From NCBI GenBank assembly GCA_022843785.1, contig JALHMZ010000007.1:1-64000 (forward strand): DNA of 64,000 nt, in the 5' to 3' direction. How positions within the stretch are numbered: the stretch's first letter is position 1; each line of letters starts with the position of its first letter. This document shows positions 8,212 to 16,884 of the stretch, piece by piece. Source of the stretch: Nitrospira sp. GTDB taxonomy: Bacteria > Nitrospirota > Nitrospiria > Nitrospirales > Nitrospiraceae. A program made the position numbers and the translations under genes. A model generated the notes under the pieces. The model had not been told where the DNA came from, did no database searches, and saw nothing but the letters and a program-made list of their open reading frames with translations.

Positions 8212-8595
8212 TCACGGTCGCGCATCCGAGCCGGTTCCGAGTGTTCGCACGTAGGCCAGCACATCCCAGATTTCCTCGTCGGACAGCGCATGTTTCCAGG
8301 CTCCCATCGCGGTATTCGGTTTACCCTCGTGAATACGCTTGAACAGTGTCCCGTCGAGACGATTTTGAACGGCAGGTGAACTGAGATCCGCCGGCGCGGG
8401 AACCAGTCGAACACTCTGCACTCCTGTGCCGTCGATTCCATGGCAACGGATGCAGGTGTTGACATAGATCTCCCGCCCGCTGACCGAATCTCCTCCTTTT
8501 CCCGCAGAGGTGAGGTCCTTCAACCCCACACCTCCGGCAAATCCGGTCGATAGAATCCCTATCAACAGAGCGAGTCCGACTCCAATAACACGCAT
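8212..8595 (-). CDS. Monoheme c-type cytochrome
   Basis: A 127-residue exported cytochrome c with heme site CIRCH at residues 48-52 and the C-terminal block LFKRIHEGKPNTAMGAWKHALSD. The latter is nearly repeated in the cytochrome at 10620-10970 (LLKSIHEGRPNTAMDTWKRVMSE). The Met in NTAM is the probable sixth heme ligand. The start at 8595 follows AGAGG; the frame extends upstream without a good ribosome site. It closes the first copy of what looks like a duplicated sulfur/cytochrome cassette. Confidence 0.85.
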   Translation of the reverse strand: MRVIGVGLALLIGILSTGFAGGVGLKDLTSAGKGGDSVSGREIYVNTCIRCHGIDGTGVQSVRLVPAPADLSSPAVQNRLDGTLFKRIHEGKPNTAMGAWKHALSDEEIWDVLAYVRTLGTGSDARP

Positions 8596-8912
8596 ACAGC
8601 ACCTCTTGACCGGATCGATAGTGCGAGCAGTATGCCACTCAACCGGACGCCTGGTGGTGGCAAAACTCACTGGTCCATCGCGGACTTAGCCAGACGGGGC
8701 CTGATCGTCACGGCAAGGATGAAAGTGAGCTGGCGAGAAACACCCCAGCGTCATTTCTGCCACTGGCGCAGGATGCTACAGAGAAGAAAGCGTCAACGGT
8801 CATTCGAATACGACGACCAATACCGAGGCCGAGAAGCATCGGTCGGTTCGCCCGATAGACGGTTAACGATAGACGTATGACAATAAAGCTAGTTGAGATA
8901 GAAACGATGTGG
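8596..8912. other. Intergenic region with a heptamer array
   Basis: No gene is supported here; the 82-codon plus-strand frame has no recognisable content. Positions 8853-8887 hold five phase-perfect 7-base units such as CGATAGA (twice) and CGTATGA, lying just past the stop of the OsmC gene at 8913. The rest probably contains the promoter of the 8212-8595 cytochrome gene, but I see no clear core elements. Confidence 0.5.
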
Positions 8913-9347
8913 TTAGTGGATGATCGGCTCCACAGTCACGTTGGCTTTCACCGAGTTGGAAATCAGACAATTGGCTTCGGCTTTTTGGATCAGCTCTTTC
9001 GCCCTGGCGGCATCGTCATCCGATTCCAAAGTAATGGTCGGCTTGATCGTGATGGCGGTGAACTGAAACTTTCCTTCCACCAACTCCAGCCGGCCTTCCG
9101 CCGCACTTTCATACGCGGAGAACGCGAGGCCGGCCCGTTCCGCGACGGCGATGAACGTCGTCATCAGGCAGATATTCGCCGAGGCCACGAACAGATCTTC
9201 CGGCGACCAAATCCCTTCATGCCCCTTGAATTCCGGCGGCGTCGCCACCTCCACATTCGGTTTGCCTTCGCAAGACATCATTCCTTTGCGATGGTCCGTC
9301 CATTTAACCGTCGTATGGTACAGATAGACTTTGCTCCGAGTGTCCAT
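8913..9347 (-). CDS. OsmC-family protein
   Basis: A 144-residue OsmC/Ohr-fold protein with GIWSPEDLFVASANICLMTTF as the core helix and one conserved cysteine there (about residue 60). The second cysteine is at EANCLISNSVK (about 126). AGGGGA precedes the ATG. It is only distantly similar to the OsmC at 5063-5479. The pattern OsmC, DsrE, cytochrome is seen in both halves of this region and suggests cassette duplication. A role in peroxide or sulfane-sulfur handling is inferred from the family. Confidence 0.85.
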   Translation of the reverse strand: MDTRSKVYLYHTTVKWTDHRKGMMSCEGKPNVEVATPPEFKGHEGIWSPEDLFVASANICLMTTFIAVAERAGLAFSAYESAAEGRLELVEGKFQFTAITIKPTITLESDDDAARAKELIQKAEANCLISNSVKANVTVEPIIH

Positions 9348-9370
9348 ATCATCCCCTTTCCGTTTCGTTC

Positions 9371-9413
9371 ACTCCTCACCCCTTTACCCCTCGCGGTTCA
9401 GACCTCACGGCTT
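9371..9413. repeat. Heptamer array (ACCCCTC type)
   Basis: C-rich 7-base units such as ACTCCTC and ACCCCTT run from just upstream of the OsmC start into the DsrE relic, with one extra base breaking phase at 9385. The relic's stop codon (9405-9407) lies inside. Confidence 0.6.
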
Positions 9414-9540
9414 GGCATAAGCCCACCCCTGCTCCTGCCGCTCCATCAGCCGGACCATCGCCGGCACCGTATCCCCTATTGCCTCGATCAAATCATCCCG
9501 CGTGAGCTTCGCAGCCTTCATCGTGTTTGAACAGGCGTTT
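9405..9540 (-). pseudogene. Relic of an exported DsrE-like gene (3' end only)
   Basis: Read on the minus strand this stretch encodes about 44 residues, ACSNTMKAAKLTRDDL and then PAMVRLMERQEQGWAYAKP before a stop. It closely follows the C-terminus of the DsrE-like protein at 6574-7017. Similarity stops abruptly at about 9540, ten bases before the next gene's stop codon, and there is no start codon or 5' part. It is therefore a truncated copy, left by duplication followed by a deletion or by arrival of the two membrane-protein genes upstream. Confidence 0.85.
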
Positions 9541-9549
9541 CTGGCTCCA

Positions 9550-10104
9550 TCACGGAATGGCCGACAAATACCTCTGTAGGTGTGTCACGGCCCAGATGAA
9601 GAACAGGCCATAGACGCAGCCGAAGAACCAGGGAAAACTGACGGCGCGATGGGCCCACCATTGCCGGTGCTGGCGAAACGCCCAGTTCGGCTTGAAGACG
9701 GGAGGCTCGTTGCGTGGATCTTCGATCATCTGTCGCGTTTCATGGAGTCGATAGAGGCCTGTGATAAGTTTCTGCCCTTGCCACTCCGGCGCAAATTCAA
9801 TTCCCCTCAACTGCCATTCCCACAATGCATTCTGCCCAGAAAGACGGCCGAGGACGATCGCCATTTGAAGACTGAGCAGAATGCCAAAGATACAAAGAAG
9901 GAGGATCAGGACGGTGAGCGACGTAGCCAGCGACTCTCTCGACACAATCAGTCCAATCACGGCAACGAAGATGGAATTGGCCGTCAAGTAGTCCGAGAGC
10001 ATCGAGTGATAATCCCGCACCCCTGAGGTCCAGAGCGTAAGGAGATGATCGTAGGTCTCCTTAAGACCGGATTCTCGTTGCGTTGTCCTGGTTTCGCTAC
10101 TCAC
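9550..10104 (-). CDS. Membrane protein of unknown function
   Basis: I do not recognise this family. From the GTG at 10104 it is 184 residues long, with hydrophobic segments at about residues 45-62, 70-92 and 160-180. The N-terminal part contains DYHSMLSDYLTANSIFVAVIGLI, and there is a Trp-rich C-terminal stretch. The frame is open to 10179, but that start would overlap the upstream gene. The GTG start lies 13 bases after the upstream stop. It lies with the VIT-like gene between a DsrE relic and a cytochrome gene, so the pair may have been inserted into an older cluster. Confidence 0.6.
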   Translation of the reverse strand: MSSETRTTQRESGLKETYDHLLTLWTSGVRDYHSMLSDYLTANSIFVAVIGLIVSRESLATSLTVLILLLCIFGILLSLQMAIVLGRLSGQNALWEWQLRGIEFAPEWQGQKLITGLYRLHETRQMIEDPRNEPPVFKPNWAFRQHRQWWAHRAVSFPWFFGCVYGLFFIWAVTHLQRYLSAIP

Positions 10105-10117
10105 CGCAATTCTCTTT

Positions 10118-10600
10118 TTATTCTGCTTCGACGAATCCTTGAGCCCAATCGCCGACTGCATGCGTGATCGCCACGACACACAGGGCGATGAAAAGATGTT
10201 CGCCGATCACCTTCCAAGGCGGAATGGCTTGAGCCCGTGCGACGAAGAAACTGAGGGCCGCCAGTAAGAACATGCCCCAGACTACGCTGATCATTATCGC
10301 CTGATCGAGCGGACGCAGCACAACCGGCACCACAAAGCTCAGTGCGATGACGAACTTCGCGGCGAAGGTCGCCAGGGTTGCCTCCCAGACGTGCCTCGTA
10401 GGACCGCTGTTGTTCGACTCTTCAGATACATGGATGCCGAGGGCATCAGACATCGCATCAGCAATCGCGATGGTCAGAATTCCTCCGATCACGATCGCGC
10501 GCGAATGCGTTCCCGAGTGCAACCCCACCATCAAGCCGAGCGTCGTGATGACGCCTGAGGTCAATCCGAAACTGAGGCCGGTTTTCCAGGAGGCTTTCAT
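10118..10600 (-). CDS. VIT1/CCC1-like membrane transporter
   Basis: A 160-residue membrane protein with about five helices. The first two carry GLTSGVITTLGLMVGLHSGT and GILTIAIADAMSDALG, resembling the metal-translocating helices of VIT1/CCC1 iron/manganese transporters, including the acidic residues. It lacks the extended cytoplasmic metal-binding loop of plant VIT1. Export or storage of Fe(II)/Mn(II) is possible but inferred. Its partner gene at 9550-10104 follows closely. Confidence 0.7.
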   Translation of the reverse strand: MKASWKTGLSFGLTSGVITTLGLMVGLHSGTHSRAIVIGGILTIAIADAMSDALGIHVSEESNNSGPTRHVWEATLATFAAKFVIALSFVVPVVLRPLDQAIMISVVWGMFLLAALSFFVARAQAIPPWKVIGEHLFIALCVVAITHAVGDWAQGFVEAE

Positions 10601-10619
10601 TCGGCTTCGTCAGCCTCGA

Positions 10620-10970
10620 CTACCGCGGAAAGGTCAGAATGTAGGCGAGCACATCACGAGTCGCCTCCTCGGACATGACACGCTTCCACGTATCCATCGC
10701 GGTATTCGGTCGCCCCTCGTGGATGCTCTTCAAGAGGCGGGAGTCCGGCTTCATGAGCACCTCACTCGAGGTCAGGTCCGCAACGGGAGGATCGAACTGC
10801 ACGGCTCCATCCCCCCGGCCCAGTTGGCCATGACAGGCCAGACAATACTTCTCATAAAGTTTCTTGCCTCGTGCCAGATTGCGCTCATCCGCTGCAAGCC
10901 CTGTTGTGGATGCCGCAAACCAACAGACGATCGTCAACAGGCACAGGACAGCACGTGTCCGGCTCATCAT
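10620..10970 (-). CDS. Monoheme c-type cytochrome
   Basis: A 116-residue exported cytochrome c with heme site CLACH at residues 43-47 and the probable axial Met in GRPNTAMDTWK. It is a clear paralogue of the protein at 8212-8595 over the whole mature domain. I start it at the double ATG 10970, which gives a compact signal peptide; the ribosome site there is weak. It ends the second, partly decayed copy of the OsmC-DsrE-cytochrome cassette. Confidence 0.85.
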   Translation of the reverse strand: MMSRTRAVLCLLTIVCWFAASTTGLAADERNLARGKKLYEKYCLACHGQLGRGDGAVQFDPPVADLTSSEVLMKPDSRLLKSIHEGRPNTAMDTWKRVMSEEATRDVLAYILTFPR

Positions 10971-11002
10971 AGACTGCTCTTGCCCCTTGCCCTCGTTCTC
11001 CT

Positions 11003-11037
11003 TACTCCCACCCCTCACTCCTTACCCCTCACATCTC
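11003..11037. repeat. Heptamer array (ACCCCTC type), five units
   Basis: Five in-phase 7-base units, including ACCCCTC twice and ACTCCTT once, fill the gap between the cytochrome start and the stop of the lipoprotein gene at 11050. Two TTGCCCC-like units lie just before it. Confidence 0.7.
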
Positions 11038-11049
11038 ATATTCGCCCCC

Positions 11050-11682
11050 TCAACGGCTGCATTCCGGCGAGTGTTTCAGACATTCCCGAAGCCAGGAGGT
11101 TATCTCGTCGAGCAGCACGGCAATCGCCCGGTTCGCGGCCACCACGCCACCGTATGCGTCGTCGCTTTGCGCCTTCTCCACTGATTCAAAGGCGCGTGTC
11201 CCTACAACCCGCGACTCTTTTGCCTCGACCAATTGCGCGCGAACTGTGACCCTCACCAGGCTGGGGTCCTGCATGAATTCCTGCTGCAGAGAGAATCCAT
11301 AGGAGTCGAGGCGGAAATCTCCGCGAATGGGGCCCGGTACAGGAACGACCGCGCGCCACAATCCGGTTCTGCCCAGCGCCTGCACCATCAAGGACGCGAA
11401 CATGCGCGCCGGCTGGTCGGCCCATTGATTCAGAGCGTACTGCTCCAATTCATAGGGACGCTTCACATACACCATTCGAGGCGTCTCGAATCCCGGCTCA
11501 GCCAGCGGCAGGCTGACCTGCAAGATCGGGCCGTTGATGTCGGCCGGACGGACCTCGGTGCGCTCAGGATCGAGACTCAAGCGATAGGTATGGGCCGACT
11601 GAGACTCCGAGCGGGAGGAAAGACAGCCGGCCGCCGTCAATACCAACAGAGCGCAAGCCACCTGTACCATTCGATACTTCAT
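11050..11682 (-). CDS. ABC transport auxiliary lipoprotein (PqiC/LptO-like)
   Basis: A 210-residue lipoprotein with lipobox LTAAGC (cysteine near 20) and the DUF330/PqiC-type features: YRLSLDP, ILQVSLPLAEPGFETPRMVYVKRP and LNQWADQPARMFASLMVQAL. Such proteins sit in the outer membrane and help MCE transporters move lipids. AGGAGAGG precedes the ATG at 11682. It is the last gene of an mlaEFD-like set on the same strand, separated from mlaD by a heptamer array. Confidence 0.85.
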   Translation of the reverse strand: MKYRMVQVACALLVLTAAGCLSSRSESQSAHTYRLSLDPERTEVRPADINGPILQVSLPLAEPGFETPRMVYVKRPYELEQYALNQWADQPARMFASLMVQALGRTGLWRAVVPVPGPIRGDFRLDSYGFSLQQEFMQDPSLVRVTVRAQLVEAKESRVVGTRAFESVEKAQSDDAYGGVVAANRAIAVLLDEITSWLRECLKHSPECSR

Positions 11683-11724
11683 CTCTGGCCTCTCCTGTCG
11701 TTTACATTCCCCGCAAAGAGCAGA

Positions 11725-11826
11725 GCGTGTGGCGAATGGCTTATGGCACGGGACCGGAGCGCGAATTGAAGCAGTCCAACGCTCTAATCCGATCACGTGC
11801 TATTTGCTATCAGCTATACGCTCTTT
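11725..11826. repeat. Paired heptamer arms, inverted (GC-anchored)
   Basis: The left arm, 11725-11752, is four phase-perfect units beginning GC (for example GCGAATG, GCTTATG). The right arm, 11799-11826, is four more (for example GCTATCA, GCTATAC) that read as related GC-units on the opposite strand. About 45 unrelated bases separate them. The element lies between the mlaD and lipoprotein genes and has the same plan as the one at 43799-43909. Confidence 0.75.
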
Positions 11827-11853
11827 CCCCCAATGAGATACGATTCACGTATC

Positions 11854-12816
11854 TTACTCACCCGGTCCGCGCGACGCAGGTTTCCGTCCGAACACGAGCG
11901 ACTCAGGCTCACGTTCCAAATCCCGGGCCACCCGCGTCAGCGTCGTGGCTAGCTCCCTGAGTTCCGTCACCAATAGCCCGGCTTGAGGCAAGGTCTGCCG
12001 CGAGAACTGTTCCAACTCCGGCCGGCTGTCATTCACGACCGACCGCACCGCCTTGCTCGTTTGAGCGAGCTCTTCCGTCATCGCGTTCAAGGCGGCTGCG
12101 CTTTTGTTGATCCGCGCCAACATGACCGGCACCTGCTCATTCAGCGCCCCCGTGACCTTGACAAGATTGTCGGCGCTTTGGGCCGCACCATTCAGGCCTG
12201 CCTCAATCTGAGCCCGATGGGCCGCGACAGAGTGCATGACCTCGGAAAGATCTGTGATCGTGCGTTTCAACATTGTACGGTTCTCTTCATCCAGCGCATC
12301 CGCCGCCCCTTTGGCCGCTAAGTCCAGATCCACCAGGAGCTTGCTTAATCCCTTCTCGGACAGCAATCGGGACATCGCTTCATCCAAACGAAAGAACAAG
12401 GAGGGACCGGTTTTGATGACCGGGTACGCCTGCCCTTCCGAGGCTTCCAATCGCGGCGCCTCCCGGCTGCCTCCGGTCAAATTGATCGTGGCAAGGCCGG
12501 TGAGCCCCTGTGTCTGTAGGACGGCAACGGTATCCGTCTTGACTGGCGTCCCGCCGGCGATATCCAGCGTCAACTTCACTTCCTCAGGATTGTCAGGGTT
12601 CAAGGCGATGTCCTTCACTCGCCCCACGTCGACGCCGCGATATTTGACGGTCGAGTCTACACTCAAGCCCGCCACCGACTCCCGAAAGTAGGCCTCGTAG
12701 CGGTCATGGGTGCCCCGGTAATCCGATTTCCCCATCCACAGAACGCCGACCAACAACGCTGCGCCGAGGACAGCCACGAACGCTCCAACGAGAATGTAAT
12801 TTACTTTCGGTTCCAC
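11854..12816 (-). CDS. MlaD-like MCE-domain lipid-binding protein
   Basis: A 320-residue inner-membrane-anchored MCE protein. One N-terminal helix (residues 7-29) is followed by the MCE domain (about 38-115) with VAGLSVDSTVKYRGVDVGRV and GLTGLATINLTGG. A long helical tail to residue 300 forms the coiled-coil or needle region. It binds phospholipid in the periplasm and works with the MlaE permease and MlaF ATPase encoded just upstream. The tail is longer than in E. coli MlaD, closer to the PqiB/Mce length class. Confidence 0.9.
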   Translation of the reverse strand: MEPKVNYILVGAFVAVLGAALLVGVLWMGKSDYRGTHDRYEAYFRESVAGLSVDSTVKYRGVDVGRVKDIALNPDNPEEVKLTLDIAGGTPVKTDTVAVLQTQGLTGLATINLTGGSREAPRLEASEGQAYPVIKTGPSLFFRLDEAMSRLLSEKGLSKLLVDLDLAAKGAADALDEENRTMLKRTITDLSEVMHSVAAHRAQIEAGLNGAAQSADNLVKVTGALNEQVPVMLARINKSAAALNAMTEELAQTSKAVRSVVNDSRPELEQFSRQTLPQAGLLVTELRELATTLTRVARDLEREPESLVFGRKPASRGPGE

Positions 12817-12857
12817 TGGCGTTCCTTCAGCCGTTCATTGTTGGTCGTCTTTGCGCA

Positions 12858-12958
12858 GTTTGTTTGGTTTGTCTGGTTTGTTTAGTTGCTTGGTCATCTT
12901 GGTGATCTGTGCCATCCCACTCAACGAAATAAACGAAACCAACAAGATGAACCAGATC
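12858..12958. repeat. Nonamer array with inverted arm
   Basis: Here the phase is nine, not seven. Units GTTTGTTTG, GTTTGTCTG and similar start at 12858 and keep phase to about 12911. A complementary arm (12921-12958) reads as GTTCATCTT- and GTTTATTTC-like nonamers on the other strand and begins right at the mlaF stop codon. Confidence 0.65.
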
Positions 12959-13757
12959 ACCGCTCCGCATTCCATGCCGCCTGTTCCAGCGCCGTGCGCC
13001 CGCGTGGACCGTGGAAATATTCTCTGATCACAGGGTCATCGGATTGTGACAGCTCATGCATGGTTCCGACCCCTAGCACTTTCCCCTTGCCCAGCACCGC
13101 CACCCGGCTGGCGATACGCCACAGGGAGTCCAGATCGTGCGTCACCATGACGACCGTCAGCCCCAAGAGGTGTTTCAACGAAAGGACGAGATCGTCGAAC
13201 CCCGCGGCAATCATCGGATCCAGCCCGGCTGTCGGCTCATCAAGAAAGAGCAGCTCCGGGTCCATCACGATTGCGCGGGCAAGTGCAGCACGCCGTCTCA
13301 TGCCTCCGCTCAGCTCGTTCGGAAATTTCACGCCGCTGTCCGGCGGCAATCCCACCATGGCGATCTTGATGGCAACGATCTCACGAATCAATTCGGGATT
13401 CAGGTCCGTATGCTCACGCAACGGCACGGCTACATTTTCCGCCAGCGTGAGCGAACTGAACAGGGCACCGTGCTGGAACATGACCCCGAGCCGGTTGTGA
13501 ATCGGCCGGCCATTGCTTTCACCTAATGCCCGGCTATCAACTCCAAAAATCCGAATGGTTCCACCCGAAGGCGTCAGCAGGCCGACAATCTCACGCAACA
13601 GCGTGGACTTGCCGCACCCGTTGCCTCCGGCAATCGCGAAGACTTCACCCTGCCTGATCGAGAGACTCACATCATCATGGACAACCGACGTCCCAAATCG
13701 TGTAGAGACATGGCTGATGTCGATAATCGGCGCCGCCGTGCTTGTCGTAGGCATCAT
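12957..13757 (-). CDS. MlaF-like ABC ATPase
   Basis: A 266-residue ATPase of the Mla/Ttg2A group. Walker A GGNGCGKST is at about residues 44-52, with signature LSGGMRRRAALARA, Walker B LLFLDEPTAGLDP and the H-loop VTHD. It should energise lipid movement through MlaE. The double ATG at 13757/13754 overlaps the stop of the permease gene, so the two are coupled. The larger open frame to 14420 overlaps that gene and is not used. Confidence 0.92.
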   Translation of the reverse strand: MMPTTSTAAPIIDISHVSTRFGTSVVHDDVSLSIRQGEVFAIAGGNGCGKSTLLREIVGLLTPSGGTIRIFGVDSRALGESNGRPIHNRLGVMFQHGALFSSLTLAENVAVPLREHTDLNPELIREIVAIKIAMVGLPPDSGVKFPNELSGGMRRRAALARAIVMDPELLFLDEPTAGLDPMIAAGFDDLVLSLKHLLGLTVVMVTHDLDSLWRIASRVAVLGKGKVLGVGTMHELSQSDDPVIREYFHGPRGRTALEQAAWNAER

Positions 13758-14869
13758 AAGTCCCACCAATTGGTCAACACGCTGCAAATCGCATCGAACA
13801 CAATGACGAGAAAAATGCTTTGCACGACGGCAATCGTCGTATGCCGGCCGACGTCGTCCACACCGCCTCGGATCTGAAGCCCCTGATAACAGCCGACCAT
13901 TGCAATGATCATAGCAAAGAACGGCGCCTTGGCGAGGCCGATGAGAAAATGCCGCACCGCGACGGCCTCTTCGAAGCGAGCCAGGAACTCGGTGAAACTC
14001 ACGTTCAACTGGCTCGTCGCGACGAGCATGCCGCCGAACACACCCAAGACATCGGCATAGACTGTCAACAGCGGCAACGCGATGACGAGGGCTAATGATC
14101 TCGGCAGGACAAGCAGATTGATCGGCGAAATACCAAGCGTGCGGACCGCGTCCAATTCTTCCGTCACCTTCATCGTGCCGATCTCCGCCGCATAGGCTGA
14201 TCCCGACCGGCCGGCGATGAGTATCGCGACAATCAACGGCGAGATTTCCCGCACCAGCGAAATCCCGACCAGATCGACGATGAAGATGTTCGTGCCGAAC
14301 TTGCGGAGCTGCTCCGCTCCCTGATACGCGATCACGATGCCGACCAGGAACGTCAGCAGCCCGGTGATCGGCAAGGCGCGCACACCGTCCAATTCGATGA
14401 CCCGCAACAGAGCCCGCCATCGAATGGACCGCGGCCGCAGCAGCGACCGGCCCAATGTGACAGTGGTTTCTCCAAGAAAGGCCAGCCCGTGAATGACTGC
14501 GTCTTGTTTACGCCGAATAGCCTGGGTCACGCGGACACCCCATCCGACGCTCCGAGGGTCGGCGACCTGTGTGCGGGAAGCGCTGGTCTCGATCAGCCGC
14601 ACCAGCTCGGCAAATTCCGGCTTCAATCCGTGAAGAGAGACGTTCCGACCGGTACGGCGCAAACGCTCGATGTTCCGATACAGCAACAGGGCGCCGCCGG
14701 TATCCATGGCGGCCACTTCGCCGGCATCGCACAACAGTTCGGGAGCGTCAGGCCATTGGAGCGTCTTACTGCAGCGCTCCAATTCGGTCACGTTCAGAAG
14801 GGTCCAGGCCCCCCGGCAGTGAATCACATTGTCGCTGACGGAGATCGTAGCCTGTTGTTCCACCAGCAT
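13754..14869 (-). CDS. MlaE-like permease with N-terminal STAS-like domain
   Basis: A 371-residue permease. Residues 1-100 resemble a STAS domain (LLCDAGEVAAMDTGGALLL), which in E. coli is the separate protein MlaB, so this looks like an MlaB-MlaE fusion. The MlaE part (about 130-371) has five or six helices with the family blocks TFLVGIVIAYQGAEQLRKFG and EIGTMKVTEELDAVRTLG. It forms the inner-membrane core of the lipid transporter. It is the first gene of the set, downstream of ftsH. Confidence 0.9.
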   Translation of the reverse strand: MLVEQQATISVSDNVIHCRGAWTLLNVTELERCSKTLQWPDAPELLCDAGEVAAMDTGGALLLYRNIERLRRTGRNVSLHGLKPEFAELVRLIETSASRTQVADPRSVGWGVRVTQAIRRKQDAVIHGLAFLGETTVTLGRSLLRPRSIRWRALLRVIELDGVRALPITGLLTFLVGIVIAYQGAEQLRKFGTNIFIVDLVGISLVREISPLIVAILIAGRSGSAYAAEIGTMKVTEELDAVRTLGISPINLLVLPRSLALVIALPLLTVYADVLGVFGGMLVATSQLNVSFTEFLARFEEAVAVRHFLIGLAKAPFFAMIIAMVGCYQGLQIRGGVDDVGRHTTIAVVQSIFLVIVFDAICSVLTNWWDL

Positions 14870-14936
14870 AGTTCGCTCGATAATCTGCGCCTTTATCTCG
14901 CTAGTGGTACATACTTACCCCATGCCGGGGATCCAT

Positions 14937-16739
14937 TCAAACCTTTTTCATTATCGTTTGCAGCTCAGCCCCGGTGATGACTTCCTGTTCCAGCAACAGC
15001 TGCGCGCCTTGCTGCAACGCGGCTTTCCGCTCTCCCAGCAGCCGTTTCACCCGTTCATACTGTTCGTCGATGATCCGCCGCACCTCACAATCGATTTCCC
15101 GCGCAGTCTCCTCTGAATAATCGCCTCTTTCAGACCCGATCGGCAGCTGGAGGAACTGGGGTTGCCGCTCCCGCTCGAGCGTGATGGTGCCCAATTTGTC
15201 GCTCATACCATAGGCCTTCACCATGCTTTTCGCGATGTCGGTGGCTTTGACAAGATCGTTCTGCGCTCCCGTCGAAGCCTCGCCAAAGGTCAACTCTTCC
15301 GCAATGCGGCCACCCAGTAAGACGGCGACCTTGTTCTCAAGCTCGGACTTCGTCATCAGGAACCGGTCTTCCGTCGGAAGCTGCAACGTATAGCCGAGTG
15401 CCGCCACGCCCCGTGGAATAATGGAAATCTTCTGCACCTGATCCATCCCCGGCAAAGACATGGCGACAAGAGCATGGCCGGTCTCATGGTACGCCACCCG
15501 CTCCTTCTCCATCTTGTTCAGGACGCGATTCTTCTTCTCCAAGCCGGCAATGACTCGCTCGACAGCTTCCTGTAATTCCGACACCCCGACCTGATCCTTG
15601 CCTCTGCGCACGGCCAGCAGCGCCGCCTCATTGATGATATTGGCCAAATCGGCTCCTGAGAACCCGGGAGTCATCGCTGCGATCGTTTCGAGATCGGCGT
15701 CGGGACCAAGCGCCACCTGCTTGGCATGCACACGGAGAATGGCAAGGCGACCGATCTTGTCCGGACGGTCCACCACCACATGACGATCGAACCGCCCGGC
15801 TCGCAGCAGGGCAGGATCAAGAATCTCAGGGCGATTGGTGGCTGCCATGAGAATGACCCCGATGCGGGGATCGAAGCCGTCCATCTCGACCAGCAACTGA
15901 TTGAGCGTTTGCTCCCGCTCCTCATGGCCCATCGGTCCTGCGCCACGCGCTTTTCCGAGCGCATCCAACTCGTCGATAAAAATGATGCAGGGCGCTTTCA
16001 ACTTCGCCTGATCGAACAAGTCGCGCACACGTGCCGCCCCGACCCCGACGAACATTTCGACAAACTCGGAACCGCTGATGCTGAAGAACGTGACTCCTGC
16101 CTCACCGGCCACCGCGCGGGCCAGCAACGTCTTGCCGGTTCCAGGCGGACCGACCAGGAGTATTCCCTTGGGAATCTTGCCGCCTAGTTTGGTGAATTTC
16201 TCCGGCGTCTTGAGGAACTCGATCACCTCCTGCAGCTCTTCCTTTGCCTCGTCCACACCGGCGACATCCGCGAATGTCACCTTGATGTCTTTTTCCACGT
16301 AGATCTTCGCTTTGGATTGTCCCACTTGCATGAACCCCCCCTGGGCCTGGCCCAAACGACGAAAGATAAAGAACCAGATGAGGGCAAAGACCACGACCGG
16401 CAACACCCAGGAGAGGAGATCGCGGAAGAAGGTGGATTCGATGACGCCGGTGAAGGTCACGCCGCGCTGGTTGAGCTCACGGACCAGCTCAGGATCCTCG
16501 ACACGGATGGTCGTAAACAACTTCTCTACTTTTGATTCCCCTTCAGGCTTGAGCTTGCCGGTCACCAATTGGCTGCTCAGGGAGACTTCCGCCACCTTGC
16601 CTTCCGCAACCAAGCTTCTGAACTGACTGTAGGGGATTTCTTCGACTTTATTCAGAGCGAGGATGAAGTCATGCACCAGCACAACGGCCATGACTGCGAG
16701 CAGAACGTACCAGAGGGAAAAGGAGAGCTTCTTGTTCAT
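14937..16739 (-). CDS. ftsH: ATP-dependent zinc metalloprotease FtsH
   Basis: A 600-residue membrane-bound AAA+ protease. Two N-terminal helices (about 8-28 and 105-125) flank a periplasmic domain. Walker A GPPGTGKT is near residue 195, the second region of homology is [21 protein letters not shown], and the zinc site HETGH is near 417. It degrades misfolded membrane and short-lived regulatory proteins. The start MNKKL at 16739 follows AGGAGG. The length is slightly short of E. coli FtsH because the C-terminal tail is reduced. Confidence 0.95.
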   Translation of the reverse strand: MNKKLSFSLWYVLLAVMAVVLVHDFILALNKVEEIPYSQFRSLVAEGKVAEVSLSSQLVTGKLKPEGESKVEKLFTTIRVEDPELVRELNQRGVTFTGVIESTFFRDLLSWVLPVVVFALIWFFIFRRLGQAQGGFMQVGQSKAKIYVEKDIKVTFADVAGVDEAKEELQEVIEFLKTPEKFTKLGGKIPKGILLVGPPGTGKTLLARAVAGEAGVTFFSISGSEFVEMFVGVGAARVRDLFDQAKLKAPCIIFIDELDALGKARGAGPMGHEEREQTLNQLLVEMDGFDPRIGVILMAATNRPEILDPALLRAGRFDRHVVVDRPDKIGRLAILRVHAKQVALGPDADLETIAAMTPGFSGADLANIINEAALLAVRRGKDQVGVSELQEAVERVIAGLEKKNRVLNKMEKERVAYHETGHALVAMSLPGMDQVQKISIIPRGVAALGYTLQLPTEDRFLMTKSELENKVAVLLGGRIAEELTFGEASTGAQNDLVKATDIAKSMVKAYGMSDKLGTITLERERQPQFLQLPIGSERGDYSEETAREIDCEVRRIIDEQYERVKRLLGERKAALQQGAQLLLEQEVITGAELQTIMKKV

Positions 16740-16884
16740 CGACAGTGGCCTCCTAGTCCGCACCATTCATCACGGTATGTCTCGGCAGCGGATCAGCCTC
16801 GTTTCGACTTGTCCAGGTAGACGATTGTAGCAGAACTGTCCGTGCGACGTGCGGACTCGCAAGCCCGCACCCCGCTCCGTCTCA

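Noticed and set aside
8632..8880. 82-codon plus-strand frame between the cytochrome and OsmC genes
   Set aside because: It ends inside a heptamer array and has an Arg-rich shadow-like sequence.
12957..14420. Long N-terminal extension of the MlaF frame
   Set aside because: The extra 221 codons overlap the MlaE gene; the ATGATG at 13757 with the normal MlaF N-terminus is preferred.
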